Notes under the pieces: model-generated
The model's input: the letters and a program-made list of their open reading frames with translations, nothing else
Told to the model about the DNA's origin: nothing
The model's database searches: none
Shown: positions 18,501 through 24,727 of the stretch, piece by piece
Position numbering within the stretch: position 1 is the stretch's first letter
How the letters are laid out: each line of letters begins with the position of its first letter
Translations under genes and position numbers: made by a program
Assembly: GCA_037133915.1 (NCBI GenBank)
Contig: JBAXND010000037.1
Location: forward strand, 1 to 41,401
Length of the DNA stretch: 41,401 nucleotides
Origin: Bacteroidota bacterium
Lineage (GTDB): Bacteria > Bacteroidota > Bacteroidia > Bacteroidales > CAIWKO01
Direction of reading: 5' to 3'

Positions 18501-21128
18501 ATCGCAGCACCTACAAGCTTCTATGCAGCATCATCGCACAATGCATCGGTTCTCTGCTGGGATAAATTCTACGACCCTGCCGTTACTCAATACAATGTAT
18601 TATGGAGCAACGATCCATCTTTCACCACACCTACCACTCAGCTTATAGGAAGCAGTCTTACCAACTGGACGCACAGCAACACGATAACAGGCACCGGTTA
18701 TTATTACAAAGTGAGCGCACTGTACAACGACGGTTGCTTATCATCCTATACTCCTGCACAACTTGTTTCACCAACGGCTCAGACATACATTGACGGCGGT
18801 CAGAATGAAGGAAGTACGTATGGCTATTCCTGCTTCTCATCGTCGCTTGCAGGCATAACTCCGTTAATCAACCCTGCCGGTCCGTTGAACCTGTGCCCGG
18901 GTCAAACACCCACACTTACCTCCTCTCAGGGAAGTTTGTACCAGTGGTACCTGAACAACAGCCCAATAAGTTTGCAGACAAATCAGACATACACGCTGAG
19001 CGCAGCCGGTTCGTATAAAGTTCAGATTACTTCACCTACAGGTTGCAGCGCACAATCATTACCGGTGGTTGCCAATTACAATGGGCCGCAGCCTGTTGCT
19101 CAGAGTAGTGATTACAATACCTGCGAAACACTGCCTGCCGACTTCTTCTACAATGTAAGCGCATGGCAGCCCACCTTCCAGTGGTATTACAGCAGTAATG
19201 GCGGTTCATCATGGACAGCTGTTCCGGGAACATCACCTTATACAGGAAACACGAATGATTCGCTGAACATTAACAGTGTAACATCGGCTATGAATACTTA
19301 TCAGTTCCGTTGCACTGCCACAGCCGGTACCTGCCAGATTACCTCAACAGGAAGCACATTGAATGTGAATGCAAACCTGTGGACCGGTACAGCCGATAAT
19401 CATTGGGAAAACGCAGCCAACTGGCCTTGCGGTGTACCAAATGCACAGATGGATGTGAAGATTCCGACGGCACCAACAGGCGGTTTGTTCCCCACGGTGT
19501 ATTCAAGAAATGCGGCAAGTAAGAATCTGACCATAGATACACTTGCTTCAGTTCGCGTGAATACCAATAAAAAGCTCAGCATAAACGGCAACCTGATAAA
19601 TAAAGGCAATCTTCAGAACTTCGGATATACCGATATTTCAGGTAGTGTAATTAATACGGCTACGATTAATTCCAGTGATACATTGATGGTTCATGGATTC
19701 ATGACAAACAAGGATTCACTGGTTACAAGCGGACTGACTGTTATTGACAGCACCGTTGACAATCAGGCCGGAGCTCTGATAGCAGTTACCGATACGTTGA
19801 GCACTACCGGTGATTGGAACAACCAGGGCACTGTTAATATCACAGGAGCACTCAATGTTCAGAAGAACTGGGACGGAAACGGAACCTATAACTTCAGCGG
19901 AAGCTTATACTTTACGGGTAACCCACCTTCGGTGGTTGATGGCGCAGACTTCACTGCACACAGTGTGCATATCAATAAAGGAAACAGCGCAATCGCTGTC
20001 ACACTTAATAATCAGCTCACGGTCATCGACACCATGTTCCTGAATACAGGTGTTGTTCTGGTGAATAATCCCGGCGCACCGCTGGTGTTCGGTCAGAATG
20101 CCGTTGCACAGGGTGTAAGTGATAACAGCTTTGTAAGCGGTCCGGTTAAAAAGCTCGGCGACGGACAACCATTCATCTTCCCGACAGGTGATATTACGAG
20201 CGGTGTATGGGCACCGATTGGTCTCAGCGGATTTGCTTCAGGCGATGCTTTCACGGCAGAATATTTCTTCAATGCGGCACCACAAGACCCGAACCAGCGT
20301 GATTTCACTCTAGACTCCATCAGTTCACGCGAATACTGGACGCTGGACCGCAGCGGAACGTCTGTTCCCTGGGTGACTTTATACTGGAACGACAGCGCAC
20401 GCAGCAACATTCCTGATGTAGGCGCGTTGCAAATTGCACACTGGGACGGCAGCAAATGGAAAAATCAGGGTGGTACCGGATTTGGTTCATACAATGGTTA
20501 CATCACCAATTCTGTTCCGTTTACATCTTACAGTCCGTTAACATTCGGCTATAATTTCAGCAGCCCGCTTCCTATCAAACTGCTGAGCTTTACTGCAAGC
20601 TGCAACAATGGTCAGGTTACCGCCGACTGGGCTACTGCTACTGAAACAAACAACGATTATTTCACGCTGGAGCGGAGTCCCGATATGACAAGTTGGGAAT
20701 CGGTTGCAAAGGTAGCAGGTGCAGGCAACAGCAATACTACACGCAATTATTCGGCAAGCTGCTCTAATCCGTATTCGGAAACTACGTATTACAGATTAAA
20801 ACAAACCGACTTTGACGGACAGTTCACCTATTCATCGGTAGTTGCGATTGATTGTAAATCCGAAGAGTGGATTGGAACCAGCGTTTACCCGAATCCTGCC
20901 GAAGATTATATTTTCTTTGACATTGCACTGCCGACTGCTGAAAAAGTGGTGCTGAAAGTTTACAACGTAGTTGGGCAGGAAGTGTTTGCGAAAGAAATGG
21001 TTGTTGACGGCAAGCAGACCTATTACATCAGCCTGAACGGTTTTGCTGCAGGAAATTATAAATATTCCGTAGTGAGCAAAACACAGATGTTCAACGGGCA
21101 GTTTATTAAAGTAAGTGATGTCCGGTAA
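9501..21128 (+). CDS. Giant T9SS-secreted adhesin with 26 FN3-like tandem repeats (3875 residues)
   Basis: Residues 1-26 are a signal peptide ending in TQAQ. Residues about 27-3120 are 26 tandem units of about 118 residues. Each unit has an FN3-like core (ASHN..V.YWD, then TNWTHS, YYYKI, NDGC) and a conserved linker of the type QTYIDGSQDDGSG followed by a cysteine and KLNG. Residues about 3123-3290 contain two Ig-like stretches (YQWYLN, FQWYYSS). Residues about 3290-3690 are beta-helix-like and structural, beginning WTGTADNHWENAANW. Residues 3690-3790 are another FN3-like domain (PLPIKLLSFTA), and from about 3795 (VYPNPAEDYIFFDI) the protein ends in a type A T9SS sorting domain. One uninterrupted frame spans 11.6 kb. 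The repeat array should form a long stiff stalk on the cell surface, stabilised by disulfides and possibly calcium (inferred). It could serve adhesion, gliding or aggregation. The ligand is unknown. Confidence 0.9.
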   Translation: MIKTRLCRAGVLSLILLLAVLRTQAQQVTGFTVAASHGTNVLYWEPYTMAQVDHYSIYWSTTQGFSTLTDSITISNPTVNYTHSGLSTSSTYYYRIRAWVNVSGVIYKTLLSSEKSAQPIVQTYFNGSQDDGSGRGYMCTYTLNGYNPLPPPTGLEGAASHQASILTWDTYSDAAVTNYTILWANDTGFTSPGTQAITSGNINWAHTGITAGSNYYYKIAAKYNDGCPTRYSALELVVPVEQTYISGSTDNGAAALRVCYSTLNGTTPYLPPTGFTAAGSHEMNELYWDYTFEFNQYTINWGTSPGALTNSQVITNPTTWYQHTGRTAGQPYYYKITSAYADGCAGSTSAVISATPVTQTYFNGSSDDGSSKQLVCNVLLNGLNYIPAPTNLTVASSHNANILFWDQFPDPLVSQFNVVWSLDPGFGSITTQNIGSSLTNWTQSGLTAGSTYYYKLVALYNDGCMSNYTAAQSSVPVVQTYINGSQDDGSGHAIMCNLMLNGFNTLIPPTNLVAAASQNSSVLYWDSYSDPAVTQYNIMWASDTGFTSPANQLISGGITNWVHSGITAGSSYYYKVTGLYNDGCPSRYTAAQLVTPTDQLYINGSPDDGSGKMRTCYFKLDGGASNVAPTGLMAAGSHLANQIYWDYNPEFSQYTVYWGTSVGSMGSSQNFTPATTISWQQTSLTAAQPYYYKITATFTDGCVGGTSPIISATPVEQTYINGSQNDGSSKLMVCNILLNGTNFIPAPTSFYAASSHNSNVLCWDKFYDPAVTQYNVIWSLDPAFTSPNSQIVSGTLTNWVHTGLTSGTSYYYMIGAYYNDGCPSNYTAAQQVIPVDQVYFNGSQDDGSGKFRACYAALDGSAANVYPTNFTVATSHSANALYWDYAPEFSQYTVSWGTAPGALTNTQSFTPNTSIFWQHTGLTAGQAYYYKVSNTFTDGCPAGTSPVQTTTPQGQTYFDGSQNEGSGMIRTCNFLLSGASSANAPSGLTVASSHNANVMYWDFTPGFSTYAVESSTALAGPFTNLYTTSGNTTTFYTHSNPTLATYYYRITGVMNDGCGAGYSGVVSTTSMGQVYIDGSQNEGSGKISVCTSKLDGSGGTNAPLNFIVAASHNSNIMFWDATPGFTNYTIESSATGLAGSFSLIYTAPNNITTYYNHAVASIAAVYYRLSGTANDGCSVGYSPVINATPVAQTYIDGSTNEGAASQRICPAKLSGTFINNLPLGFTVAASHNLNVMYWDYSPDFNGFTVQASTTFGGTYSTIGTLGATTTFLTHVVASVAVPYFYKITGSTADGCGVAYTVPVSVTAQEQTYINGSTDDGSARMMACNIKLNGVNFIPAPTSFYAANSHNSAVLCWDKFADPLVTQYNVQWSNDAGFSSYTNQAVTGTLTSWIHTSINNGTNYYYKVAAIYNDGCPSTYTPAQAVNPSAQTYFDGSTGEGSVSQRACYAKLDGTAAAIYPTSLTAGGSHVQDNVYWDYSPEFSQYTIYYGTSIGSMGTTQVQSPGTNIFWTHTGLTAGTTYYYKITATFLDGCTAGTSPVVTATPVAQTYIDGSQDDGSGRGVICNLKLNGYNTLVEPTNMIAANSHNSSVLFWDKYPDAAVTQYNVMWANDVVFTSPTTQIVTGGNINWTHSSITNGASYYYMVAARYNDGCPSRYTAPQLVIPTGQAYIDGSQDDGSGKNRSCYFKLGGGASNVAPSGFVAAASHQQNQLFWDYSSEFSGYSVNWGTSLGTMTNNQPVTPNTSISWTHSSLTAAQAYYYKITGTFSDACPAGYSTIAMTTPVDQNYINGSQDDGSGKNKSCYSKVDGSATALAPSGLTVAASHLQNQLYWDYSSEYSSYMIYWGTSSLNMTTTQAFSPGTTTYWTHSSLTAAQPYFYKITGTFTDGCTAGYSSTVSAIPVAQTYVDGSQDDGSGRGYMCTYSLNGFNPLAAVTGFVAASSHNSTAMFWDKYTDAAVTQYNVLWSLDPAFGTSTPQVVGSNQTNWTHSSITSGTNYYYKVAALYNDGCPSVYSAAQTVNPTAQAYIDGSQDDGAGKNRSCYFTLSGGASNVAPTGLMASGSHQANMVFWNYASEFNSYTVYYGTSPGSLSSNQAFSPNTTISWQHTGLTAGQPYYYKITNTFIDGCPGGTSGIVSATPVAQTYIDGSQDDGYGHGVICNLTLNGFNNLVEPTNFTAASSHNSSVMYWDKYADASITQYSILWSNDIGFTSPTNQYTAATNINWTHSGITNGSNYYYKLAAVYSDLCPSRYTTAQLVVPTGQTYIDGSQDDGNGKNRSCYFKLSGFASNVAPGGLVAAGSHQTNEIYWDFASEYSQYTISWGLSQGTMTNTQTFTPTTTFWQHPSLNAAQNYYYKVGGTFADACPVGTSAIVSATPVAQAYIDGSQDDGSSKMTVCNLQLNGNNYVPAPTSFYAATSHNASVLCWDKFYDPAVTQYNVLWSNDPGFSTYNTQLVSGTLTNWTHSSITNGTNYYYKVGALYNDGCLSSYTPAQVVNPAAQTYIDGSQNEGSATQRLCVNYLSGTSGYSGPQGFTVAASHNSNVMYWDWTPNITDYTVTYATDPLNAGTYFSTGSLGASAISWVHSGITPMTYYYRVNATTSDACPNASSSFKAVTDLAQLYIDGSSNEGSGTQRLCNIKLSGVAGNSAPLGFTVASSHNANQMYWDFAAGYSDLTITYATDPLNSGTFVNSASLGANAVSWTHSGTSTTPYYYRVNGTPNDGCPIGSSAFIPCTSVAQTYIDGSTNDGYGIFKICPTTLSGAGGVNAPNNFTVAASHNANVMFWESNSYFNTYAIEYSTAGISGPFSNLTTTANNTTINYIHSIPSIANYYYRITGTANDGCTSNYSPVASANPVAQTYIDGSTAEGSVALKICPVKLSGTAASAIPTGFTAASSHNANVLYWDYSSEFSSFTLQSSATLNGTYATISSPGATTTFYTHAVASPVATTYYKITGVAADACPVSYTAAISAIPQEQTYINGSQDDGSGKFTVCNLKLNGVNYIAAPTSFYAASSHNASVLCWDKFYDPAVTQYNVLWSNDPSFTTPTTQLIGSSLTNWTHSNTITGTGYYYKVSALYNDGCLSSYTPAQLVSPTAQTYIDGGQNEGSTYGYSCFSSSLAGITPLINPAGPLNLCPGQTPTLTSSQGSLYQWYLNNSPISLQTNQTYTLSAAGSYKVQITSPTGCSAQSLPVVANYNGPQPVAQSSDYNTCETLPADFFYNVSAWQPTFQWYYSSNGGSSWTAVPGTSPYTGNTNDSLNINSVTSAMNTYQFRCTATAGTCQITSTGSTLNVNANLWTGTADNHWENAANWPCGVPNAQMDVKIPTAPTGGLFPTVYSRNAASKNLTIDTLASVRVNTNKKLSINGNLINKGNLQNFGYTDISGSVINTATINSSDTLMVHGFMTNKDSLVTSGLTVIDSTVDNQAGALIAVTDTLSTTGDWNNQGTVNITGALNVQKNWDGNGTYNFSGSLYFTGNPPSVVDGADFTAHSVHINKGNSAIAVTLNNQLTVIDTMFLNTGVVLVNNPGAPLVFGQNAVAQGVSDNSFVSGPVKKLGDGQPFIFPTGDITSGVWAPIGLSGFASGDAFTAEYFFNAAPQDPNQRDFTLDSISSREYWTLDRSGTSVPWVTLYWNDSARSNIPDVGALQIAHWDGSKWKNQGGTGFGSYNGYITNSVPFTSYSPLTFGYNFSSPLPIKLLSFTASCNNGQVTADWATATETNNDYFTLERSPDMTSWESVAKVAGAGNSNTTRNYSASCSNPYSETTYYRLKQTDFDGQFTYSSVVAIDCKSEEWIGTSVYPNPAEDYIFFDIALPTAEKVVLKVYNVVGQEVFAKEMVVDGKQTYYISLNGFAAGNYKYSVVSKTQMFNGQFIKVSDVR
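9579..18858 (+). repeat. 26 tandem coding repeats (about 350 bp each) in the adhesin
   Basis: Counting the conserved linker (YIDGS and variants) gives 26 units of 117-120 residues. Three core subtypes can be told apart: A (VTQYNVLWSNDP core, TNWTHS), B (SEFSQYTVYWGTS core, ISWQHT) and C (ESSTA or ATDP core). Unit 1 is divergent and lacks the NDGC cysteine. The order from unit 2 on is A B A A B A B C C C A B A B B A B A B A C C C C A. Units 7, 12, 21 and 26 share a special SFYA start and an extra cysteine (LCWD). Blocks 9-12 and 23-26, and 13-15 and 18-20, have the same subtype order, which suggests segmental duplication. Confidence 0.9.
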
Positions 21129-21153
21129 AACGGGCAGGTTAATAATTGGGATG

Positions 21154-21180
21154 AAGGCTGCCGGATTTGGTGGCCTTTTT
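21154..21180 (+). terminator. Rho-independent terminator of the adhesin gene
   Basis: AAGGCTGCC (21154-21162) pairs with GGTGGCCTT (21169-21177; two G-T wobbles), loop of six, followed by a T-run. It lies 25 bases after the adhesin stop codon. Confidence 0.7.
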
Positions 21181-21193
21181 CTTTATAAATAGA

Positions 21194-21249
21194 CGTGAGT
21201 CAAGAGTCGTGAGTCAAGAGTCGTGAGTCGTGAGTCGAGAGTCAAGAGT
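21194..21249 (+). repeat. Heptamer tandem array (8 units)
   Basis: Eight contiguous 7-bp units of the form C(G/A)(T/A)GAGT, alternating mainly CGTGAGT and CAAGAGT. The same heptamer family recurs at 23445-23500 (opposite strand) and 24728-24790. It is non-coding and lies just past the adhesin terminator. Confidence 0.85.
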
Positions 21250-21408
21250 TGACCATCCCTGAATAGCGTTGAATATTCCGAAGATAATTGACAATTGAAA
21301 CTATCCCGTCAGGGAAATAATATTTCTAGAACCAGAGATGGAAACAAAATCGCCGGCGCACGGATGATGACAGTATAAGGACTGATGCTTCATGCGCCGC
21401 AAAAGTCG
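21250..21408. other. Unassigned intergenic stretch between two repeat arrays
   Basis: Non-repetitive sequence linking the heptamer array and the 21-bp array. I see no supported gene, promoter or RNA in it. Confidence 0.4.
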
Positions 21409-21723
21409 CAAGTCAAAGTTTCAGGAAACGAAGTCAAAGTTTCAGGAAACGAAGTCAAAGTTTCAGGAAACGAAGTCAAAGTTTCAGGAAGCGTAGTCAC
21501 TATTTCAGGAAGCGTAGTCACTATTTCAGGAAGCGAAGTCATCATTTCAGGAAGCGAAGTCCATTTTCAGGGAAGCGAAGTCACTATTTCAGGAAACTAA
21601 GTCCATTTTCAGGGAAGCTTAGTCATTTTTTCGGGAAGCGAAGTCACTATTTCAGGAAACTAAGTCCATTTTCAGGGAAGCGAAGTCATTTTTTCGGGAA
21701 GCCAAGTCAACGTTTTGGCAAGC
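21409..21723 (+). repeat. 21-bp tandem repeat array (15 units) abutting cysS
   Basis: Fifteen contiguous 21-bp units, consensus near GAAGTCAAAGTTTCAGGAAAC at the left and GAAGTCATTTTTTCGGGAAGC at the right, with no spacers. The first units are nearly identical and divergence rises to the right. The last unit ends at 21723 and the cysS stop codon occupies 21724-21726. One plus-strand frame is open through nine units (heptapeptide VKVSGNE and variants), but units 10 and 13 begin with TAA in that frame, so it is treated as non-coding. Confidence 0.9.
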
Positions 21724-23214
21724 CTATTCCCGGTTCCAGTCGGTGCCTTCTTTAGAATCTTTAAGAGCAATGCTGAGTTTCTGAAGCTCGTCGCGAATCC
21801 AGTCTGAAGCAGCATAATCTTTGTTCTCTCTAACCTTACGGCGAAGTCCGATAATGATATCCATCAAACCGCCTGTCAACCCAGCATCGCCGGCACTGTT
21901 TTCATCATTTATTCCGAGTACATCCATCAGGAAAACTTTAAAAGTTTCTTTGAATGAATCCAGCGATATCGCATCCAGTGTTTCTTTCTTTTCAATCATC
22001 AGGTTCACGAATCGTACGGCTTCAAACAACTGAGCAATAAGCACGGGACTGTTGAAATCGTCGTTCATGGCTTCGAAGCAGTTCTTGCTGAAATTGTTTA
22101 GGAATTCATGAACGCCGGCGGAATTTTGTGTGGCTGCCTGCACCTTATTAAGTGCCTTGAATCCAGTCATCAGTCGTTTCATGCCTTTTTCGGCAGCGAT
22201 AAGAGCATCATTCGAAAAGTCGAGCGTGCCGCGGTAGTGTGCCTGAAGTATGAAAAACCGGATTGTCATAGGGTCAAACGCCTGCGTAATCGCAGTGTGC
22301 GAACCGGTAAAAAACTCGTTCAGGGTGATGAAGTTATTCAATGATTTCCCCATCTTCTGACCGTTGATGGTAATCATGTTATTATGCAGCCAGTACCTTA
22401 CAGGTTCTTTGCCATTGGCGGCTTTCGACTGTGCAATTTCCGATTCGTGATGCGGAAACAATAAATCCATTCCTCCGCCATGTATGTCGAACACCTCACC
22501 CAGATATTTACTGCTCATGGCAGAACATTCGAGATGCCATCCGGGAAAACCATCGCTCCAGGGCGAAGGCCAGCGCATGATATGCTCAGGCTGTGCTTTT
22601 TTCCATAAGGCGAAATCAATGGAATTGCGCTTTTCTTCCTGCCCTTCCAGTTCACGCGTATTGCTGATCAATTCATCAATTACCCTGCCTGAAAGTTGCC
22701 CGTAACCATACTTTTCATTGAATTTCAGAATATCAAAATAAACGGAGCCATCAACAACATATCCAAAACCGTTTTCAATAATTTTCTTAATCAGTTCTAT
22801 CTGTTCAATAACATGACCCGATGCACGTGGTTCAATTGATGGAGGCAGCACATTAAGCATGGCCATATTGGCATGATAACGGTCGGAATAGTACTGAGCA
22901 ATTTCCATGGGTTCCACCTGTTCAAGCCGTGCCTTTTTAGCAATCTTATCTTCGCCCTGGTCGGCATCATTTTCCAGATGTCCGACATCGGTGATGTTGC
23001 GCACATAACGCACTTTATAGCCCAGCAACTTCAGGTAGCGGAATACCAAATCAAAGGTAATGCCCGGACGGGCATGGCCCAGATGAGCATCGCCATAAAC
23101 GGTAGGACCGCAAACGTACATTCCGACAAAAGGTGCATTCAAGGGCTCGAAAACTTCTTTCGAACGGGTGCGTGTATTATATACCTGCAGCTTGTGTTGT
23201 ATTTCCATCATCAA
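21724..23214 (-). CDS. cysS: Cysteinyl-tRNA synthetase
   Basis: A 496-residue class I aminoacyl-tRNA synthetase that charges tRNA-Cys with cysteine in the cytoplasm; its length is usual for the family. It shows the zinc ligand Cys35 in [17 protein letters not shown], the HIGH-type motif HLGH (44-47), the zinc-site segments [10 protein letters not shown] and [11 protein letters not shown], and a KMSKS-type loop written KMGKS near residue 286. The C-terminal third is the helical anticodon-stem-binding part. The start has three consecutive Met codons and the first is used here. Its 3' end touches the 21-bp repeat array. It is divergent from the acyl-CoA dehydrogenase gene, with repeats in the gap between them. 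Confidence 0.97.
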   Translation of the reverse strand: MMMEIQHKLQVYNTRTRSKEVFEPLNAPFVGMYVCGPTVYGDAHLGHARPGITFDLVFRYLKLLGYKVRYVRNITDVGHLENDADQGEDKIAKKARLEQVEPMEIAQYYSDRYHANMAMLNVLPPSIEPRASGHVIEQIELIKKIIENGFGYVVDGSVYFDILKFNEKYGYGQLSGRVIDELISNTRELEGQEEKRNSIDFALWKKAQPEHIMRWPSPWSDGFPGWHLECSAMSSKYLGEVFDIHGGGMDLLFPHHESEIAQSKAANGKEPVRYWLHNNMITINGQKMGKSLNNFITLNEFFTGSHTAITQAFDPMTIRFFILQAHYRGTLDFSNDALIAAEKGMKRLMTGFKALNKVQAATQNSAGVHEFLNNFSKNCFEAMNDDFNSPVLIAQLFEAVRFVNLMIEKKETLDAISLDSFKETFKVFLMDVLGINDENSAGDAGLTGGLMDIIIGLRRKVRENKDYAASDWIRDELQKLSIALKDSKEGTDWNRE

Positions 23215-23238
23215 ATTTTTTACAAAGAAACGACAAAA

Positions 23239-23280
23239 GAACTAAAAATTAAAAACTAAGAATTAAGAACTAAAAATTAA
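23239..23280. repeat. Short AT-rich direct repeats
   Basis: GAACTAAAAATTAA occurs at 23239-23252 and again at 23267-23280, separated by related AT-rich sequence. It lies just upstream of the cysS start. Confidence 0.6.
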
Positions 23281-23312
23281 GAATTATGATTCAATACTTC
23301 TGAGTAATATTT

Positions 23313-23500
23313 TTCCGCCAGAGGCGGACAGGCATTTTTCAAATTAGCAAATTATCAAAATGACTCATTAATAATCTCACGCAAAGACGCAAAGATATTT
23401 TTTGACTCACGATCCGTCAGGAGACGGATTTCGGCTTCGCCTCAACTCTCGACTCTCGACTCCCGACTCCCGACTTACGACTTACGACTTACGACTTCTG
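23313..23500 (-). repeat. Left arm of inverted repeat flanking the acyl-CoA dehydrogenase gene
   Basis: The reverse complement of this segment matches 24728-24915 with small gaps. In order it holds a TCCGCC-AGA-GGCGGA hairpin, GCAAAGACGCAAAGA-type sequence, a CCGTC-TCCT-GACGG hairpin and eight heptamers (23445-23500). A 63-bp core (23400-23462) is identical to the reverse complement of 24773-24835. Confidence 0.85.
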
Positions 23501-23515
23501 TATTGAAATAAAAAT

Positions 23516-23545
23516 TTTGATATTAATTATTAATTTTTAAATTTG
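23516..23545 (+). promoter_or_regulatory. Promoter of the acyl-CoA dehydrogenase gene
   Basis: TTTG at 23516-23519 and TAAATTTG at 23538-23545, separated by 18 bases, match the Bacteroidota promoter pattern. The start codon follows at 23577, so the leader would be about 25 bases. Confidence 0.65.
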
Positions 23546-23576
23546 CTTAACAACAAAACCAAAACACAAAAACGCC

Positions 23577-24719
23577 ATGGAATTCAATTTCACAGAAGAA
23601 CAACTAATGATTCAGCAGGCTGCACGCGACTTAGCGCAGCGCGAGTTGATAACCGACGTTATAGAGCGGGATGCCAAAGCAATATTCCCGGCAGCGCATG
23701 TAAAACGCCTTGCAGAATTAGGTTTTCTGGGCATGCTCGTTGACCCTAAATATGACGGTGGAGGCATGGACGCGGTTTCTTATGTATTGGCCATGGAAGA
23801 AATCAGCAAGGTAGATGCATCGGTATCCGTTATTATGTCGGTGAATAATTCCCTTGTTTGTCATGGACTTCAGGAATACGGCACCGAAGCACAAAAAGAA
23901 ACATTTCTAAAACCACTCGCGCGGGGCGAAAAGATTGGTGCATTTCTGTTATCGGAGCCCGAAGCAGGTTCCGACGCCACATCACAACGTACGCTTGCCG
24001 AAGATAAAGGTGACTATTATCTGGTGAACGGCACCAAAAACTGGATTACCAATGCGAATTCGGCATCAACCTATATTCTGATTGCTCAAACCCATCCTGA
24101 AAAAAAGCACAAAGGCATCAATGCTCTTATTGTTGACCGCAATGCGCCCGGAATAACTCTCGGACCGCACGAAGATAAAATGGGAATGCGCAGCTCCGAT
24201 ACGCATTCGGTGATGTTTACCGATGTGAAAGTGCCCAAAGAAAACCGCATCGGTGACGACGGGTTCGGATTCTCTTTCGCAATGAAGATACTTGAAGGCG
24301 GTCGTATCGGGATTGCCGCGCAGGCACTCGGCATTGCTTCGGGCGCGCTTGAACTCGCCATCAAATATTCCAAAGAGCGCAAAGCATTTGGCACCGAAAT
24401 ATGCAACCATCAGGGTGTGGCATTCAAACTTGCCGATATGGCTGTACGTGTGGAAGCCGCTCGCTTTCTCGCACTCAAAGCCGCATGGCTTAAAGATAAT
24501 CATCTGCCTTATGGAACAGCCAGCGCCATGGCAAAACTGTACTGCGCCGAAACCGCCATGTATGTGACTACCGAAGCCGTTCAGATACACGGAGGTTATG
24601 GTTACGTAAAAGAATACCACGTTGAACGCCTGATGCGCGAAGCCAAGCTAACACAGATATACGAAGGAACTTCCGAGATACAGAAAATAGTCATTGCACG
24701 AGCTCTGACGAAAGACTGA
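23577..24719 (+). CDS. Short-chain acyl-CoA dehydrogenase
   Basis: A 380-residue flavoprotein, the usual length for butyryl-CoA-type dehydrogenases. It oxidises acyl-CoA to the 2,3-enoyl-CoA in the cytoplasm and passes electrons to ETF. The N-terminal helical domain begins MEFNFTEEQ. The middle beta-domain has the FAD/substrate signatures LLSEPEAGSDA and WITNANSA. The C-terminal helical domain has QIHGGYGYVKEY and ends IYEGTSEIQKIV, where Glu363 is the catalytic base at the position used by short-chain enzymes. It lies immediately upstream of etfB-etfA, which fits a functional set. It is bracketed by inverted repeats of the heptamer family and has its own promoter. Exact chain length specificity cannot be read from sequence. 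Confidence 0.93.
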   Translation: MEFNFTEEQLMIQQAARDLAQRELITDVIERDAKAIFPAAHVKRLAELGFLGMLVDPKYDGGGMDAVSYVLAMEEISKVDASVSVIMSVNNSLVCHGLQEYGTEAQKETFLKPLARGEKIGAFLLSEPEAGSDATSQRTLAEDKGDYYLVNGTKNWITNANSASTYILIAQTHPEKKHKGINALIVDRNAPGITLGPHEDKMGMRSSDTHSVMFTDVKVPKENRIGDDGFGFSFAMKILEGGRIGIAAQALGIASGALELAIKYSKERKAFGTEICNHQGVAFKLADMAVRVEAARFLALKAAWLKDNHLPYGTASAMAKLYCAETAMYVTTEAVQIHGGYGYVKEYHVERLMREAKLTQIYEGTSEIQKIVIARALTKD

Positions 24720-24727
24720 AAAATAGT

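Noticed and set aside
9579..18858. Diversity-generating retroelement target in the adhesin repeats
   Set aside because: No reverse transcriptase or template repeat is present, and the differences between units are mostly synonymous, not adenine-specific.
21385..21600. 71-residue frame of VKVSGNE-type heptapeptides over the 21-bp array
   Set aside because: It exists only because the unit length is a multiple of three. Two units start with TAA in this frame, there is no promoter or signal peptide, and the array continues after the stop.
21409..21723. CRISPR array
   Set aside because: The 21-bp units are contiguous with no spacers, and no cas genes are in the window.
24066..24620. 184-residue minus-strand frame inside the acyl-CoA dehydrogenase gene
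   Set aside because: It is antisense to a fully conserved enzyme, rich in His, Phe and Cys, and typical of a shadow frame.
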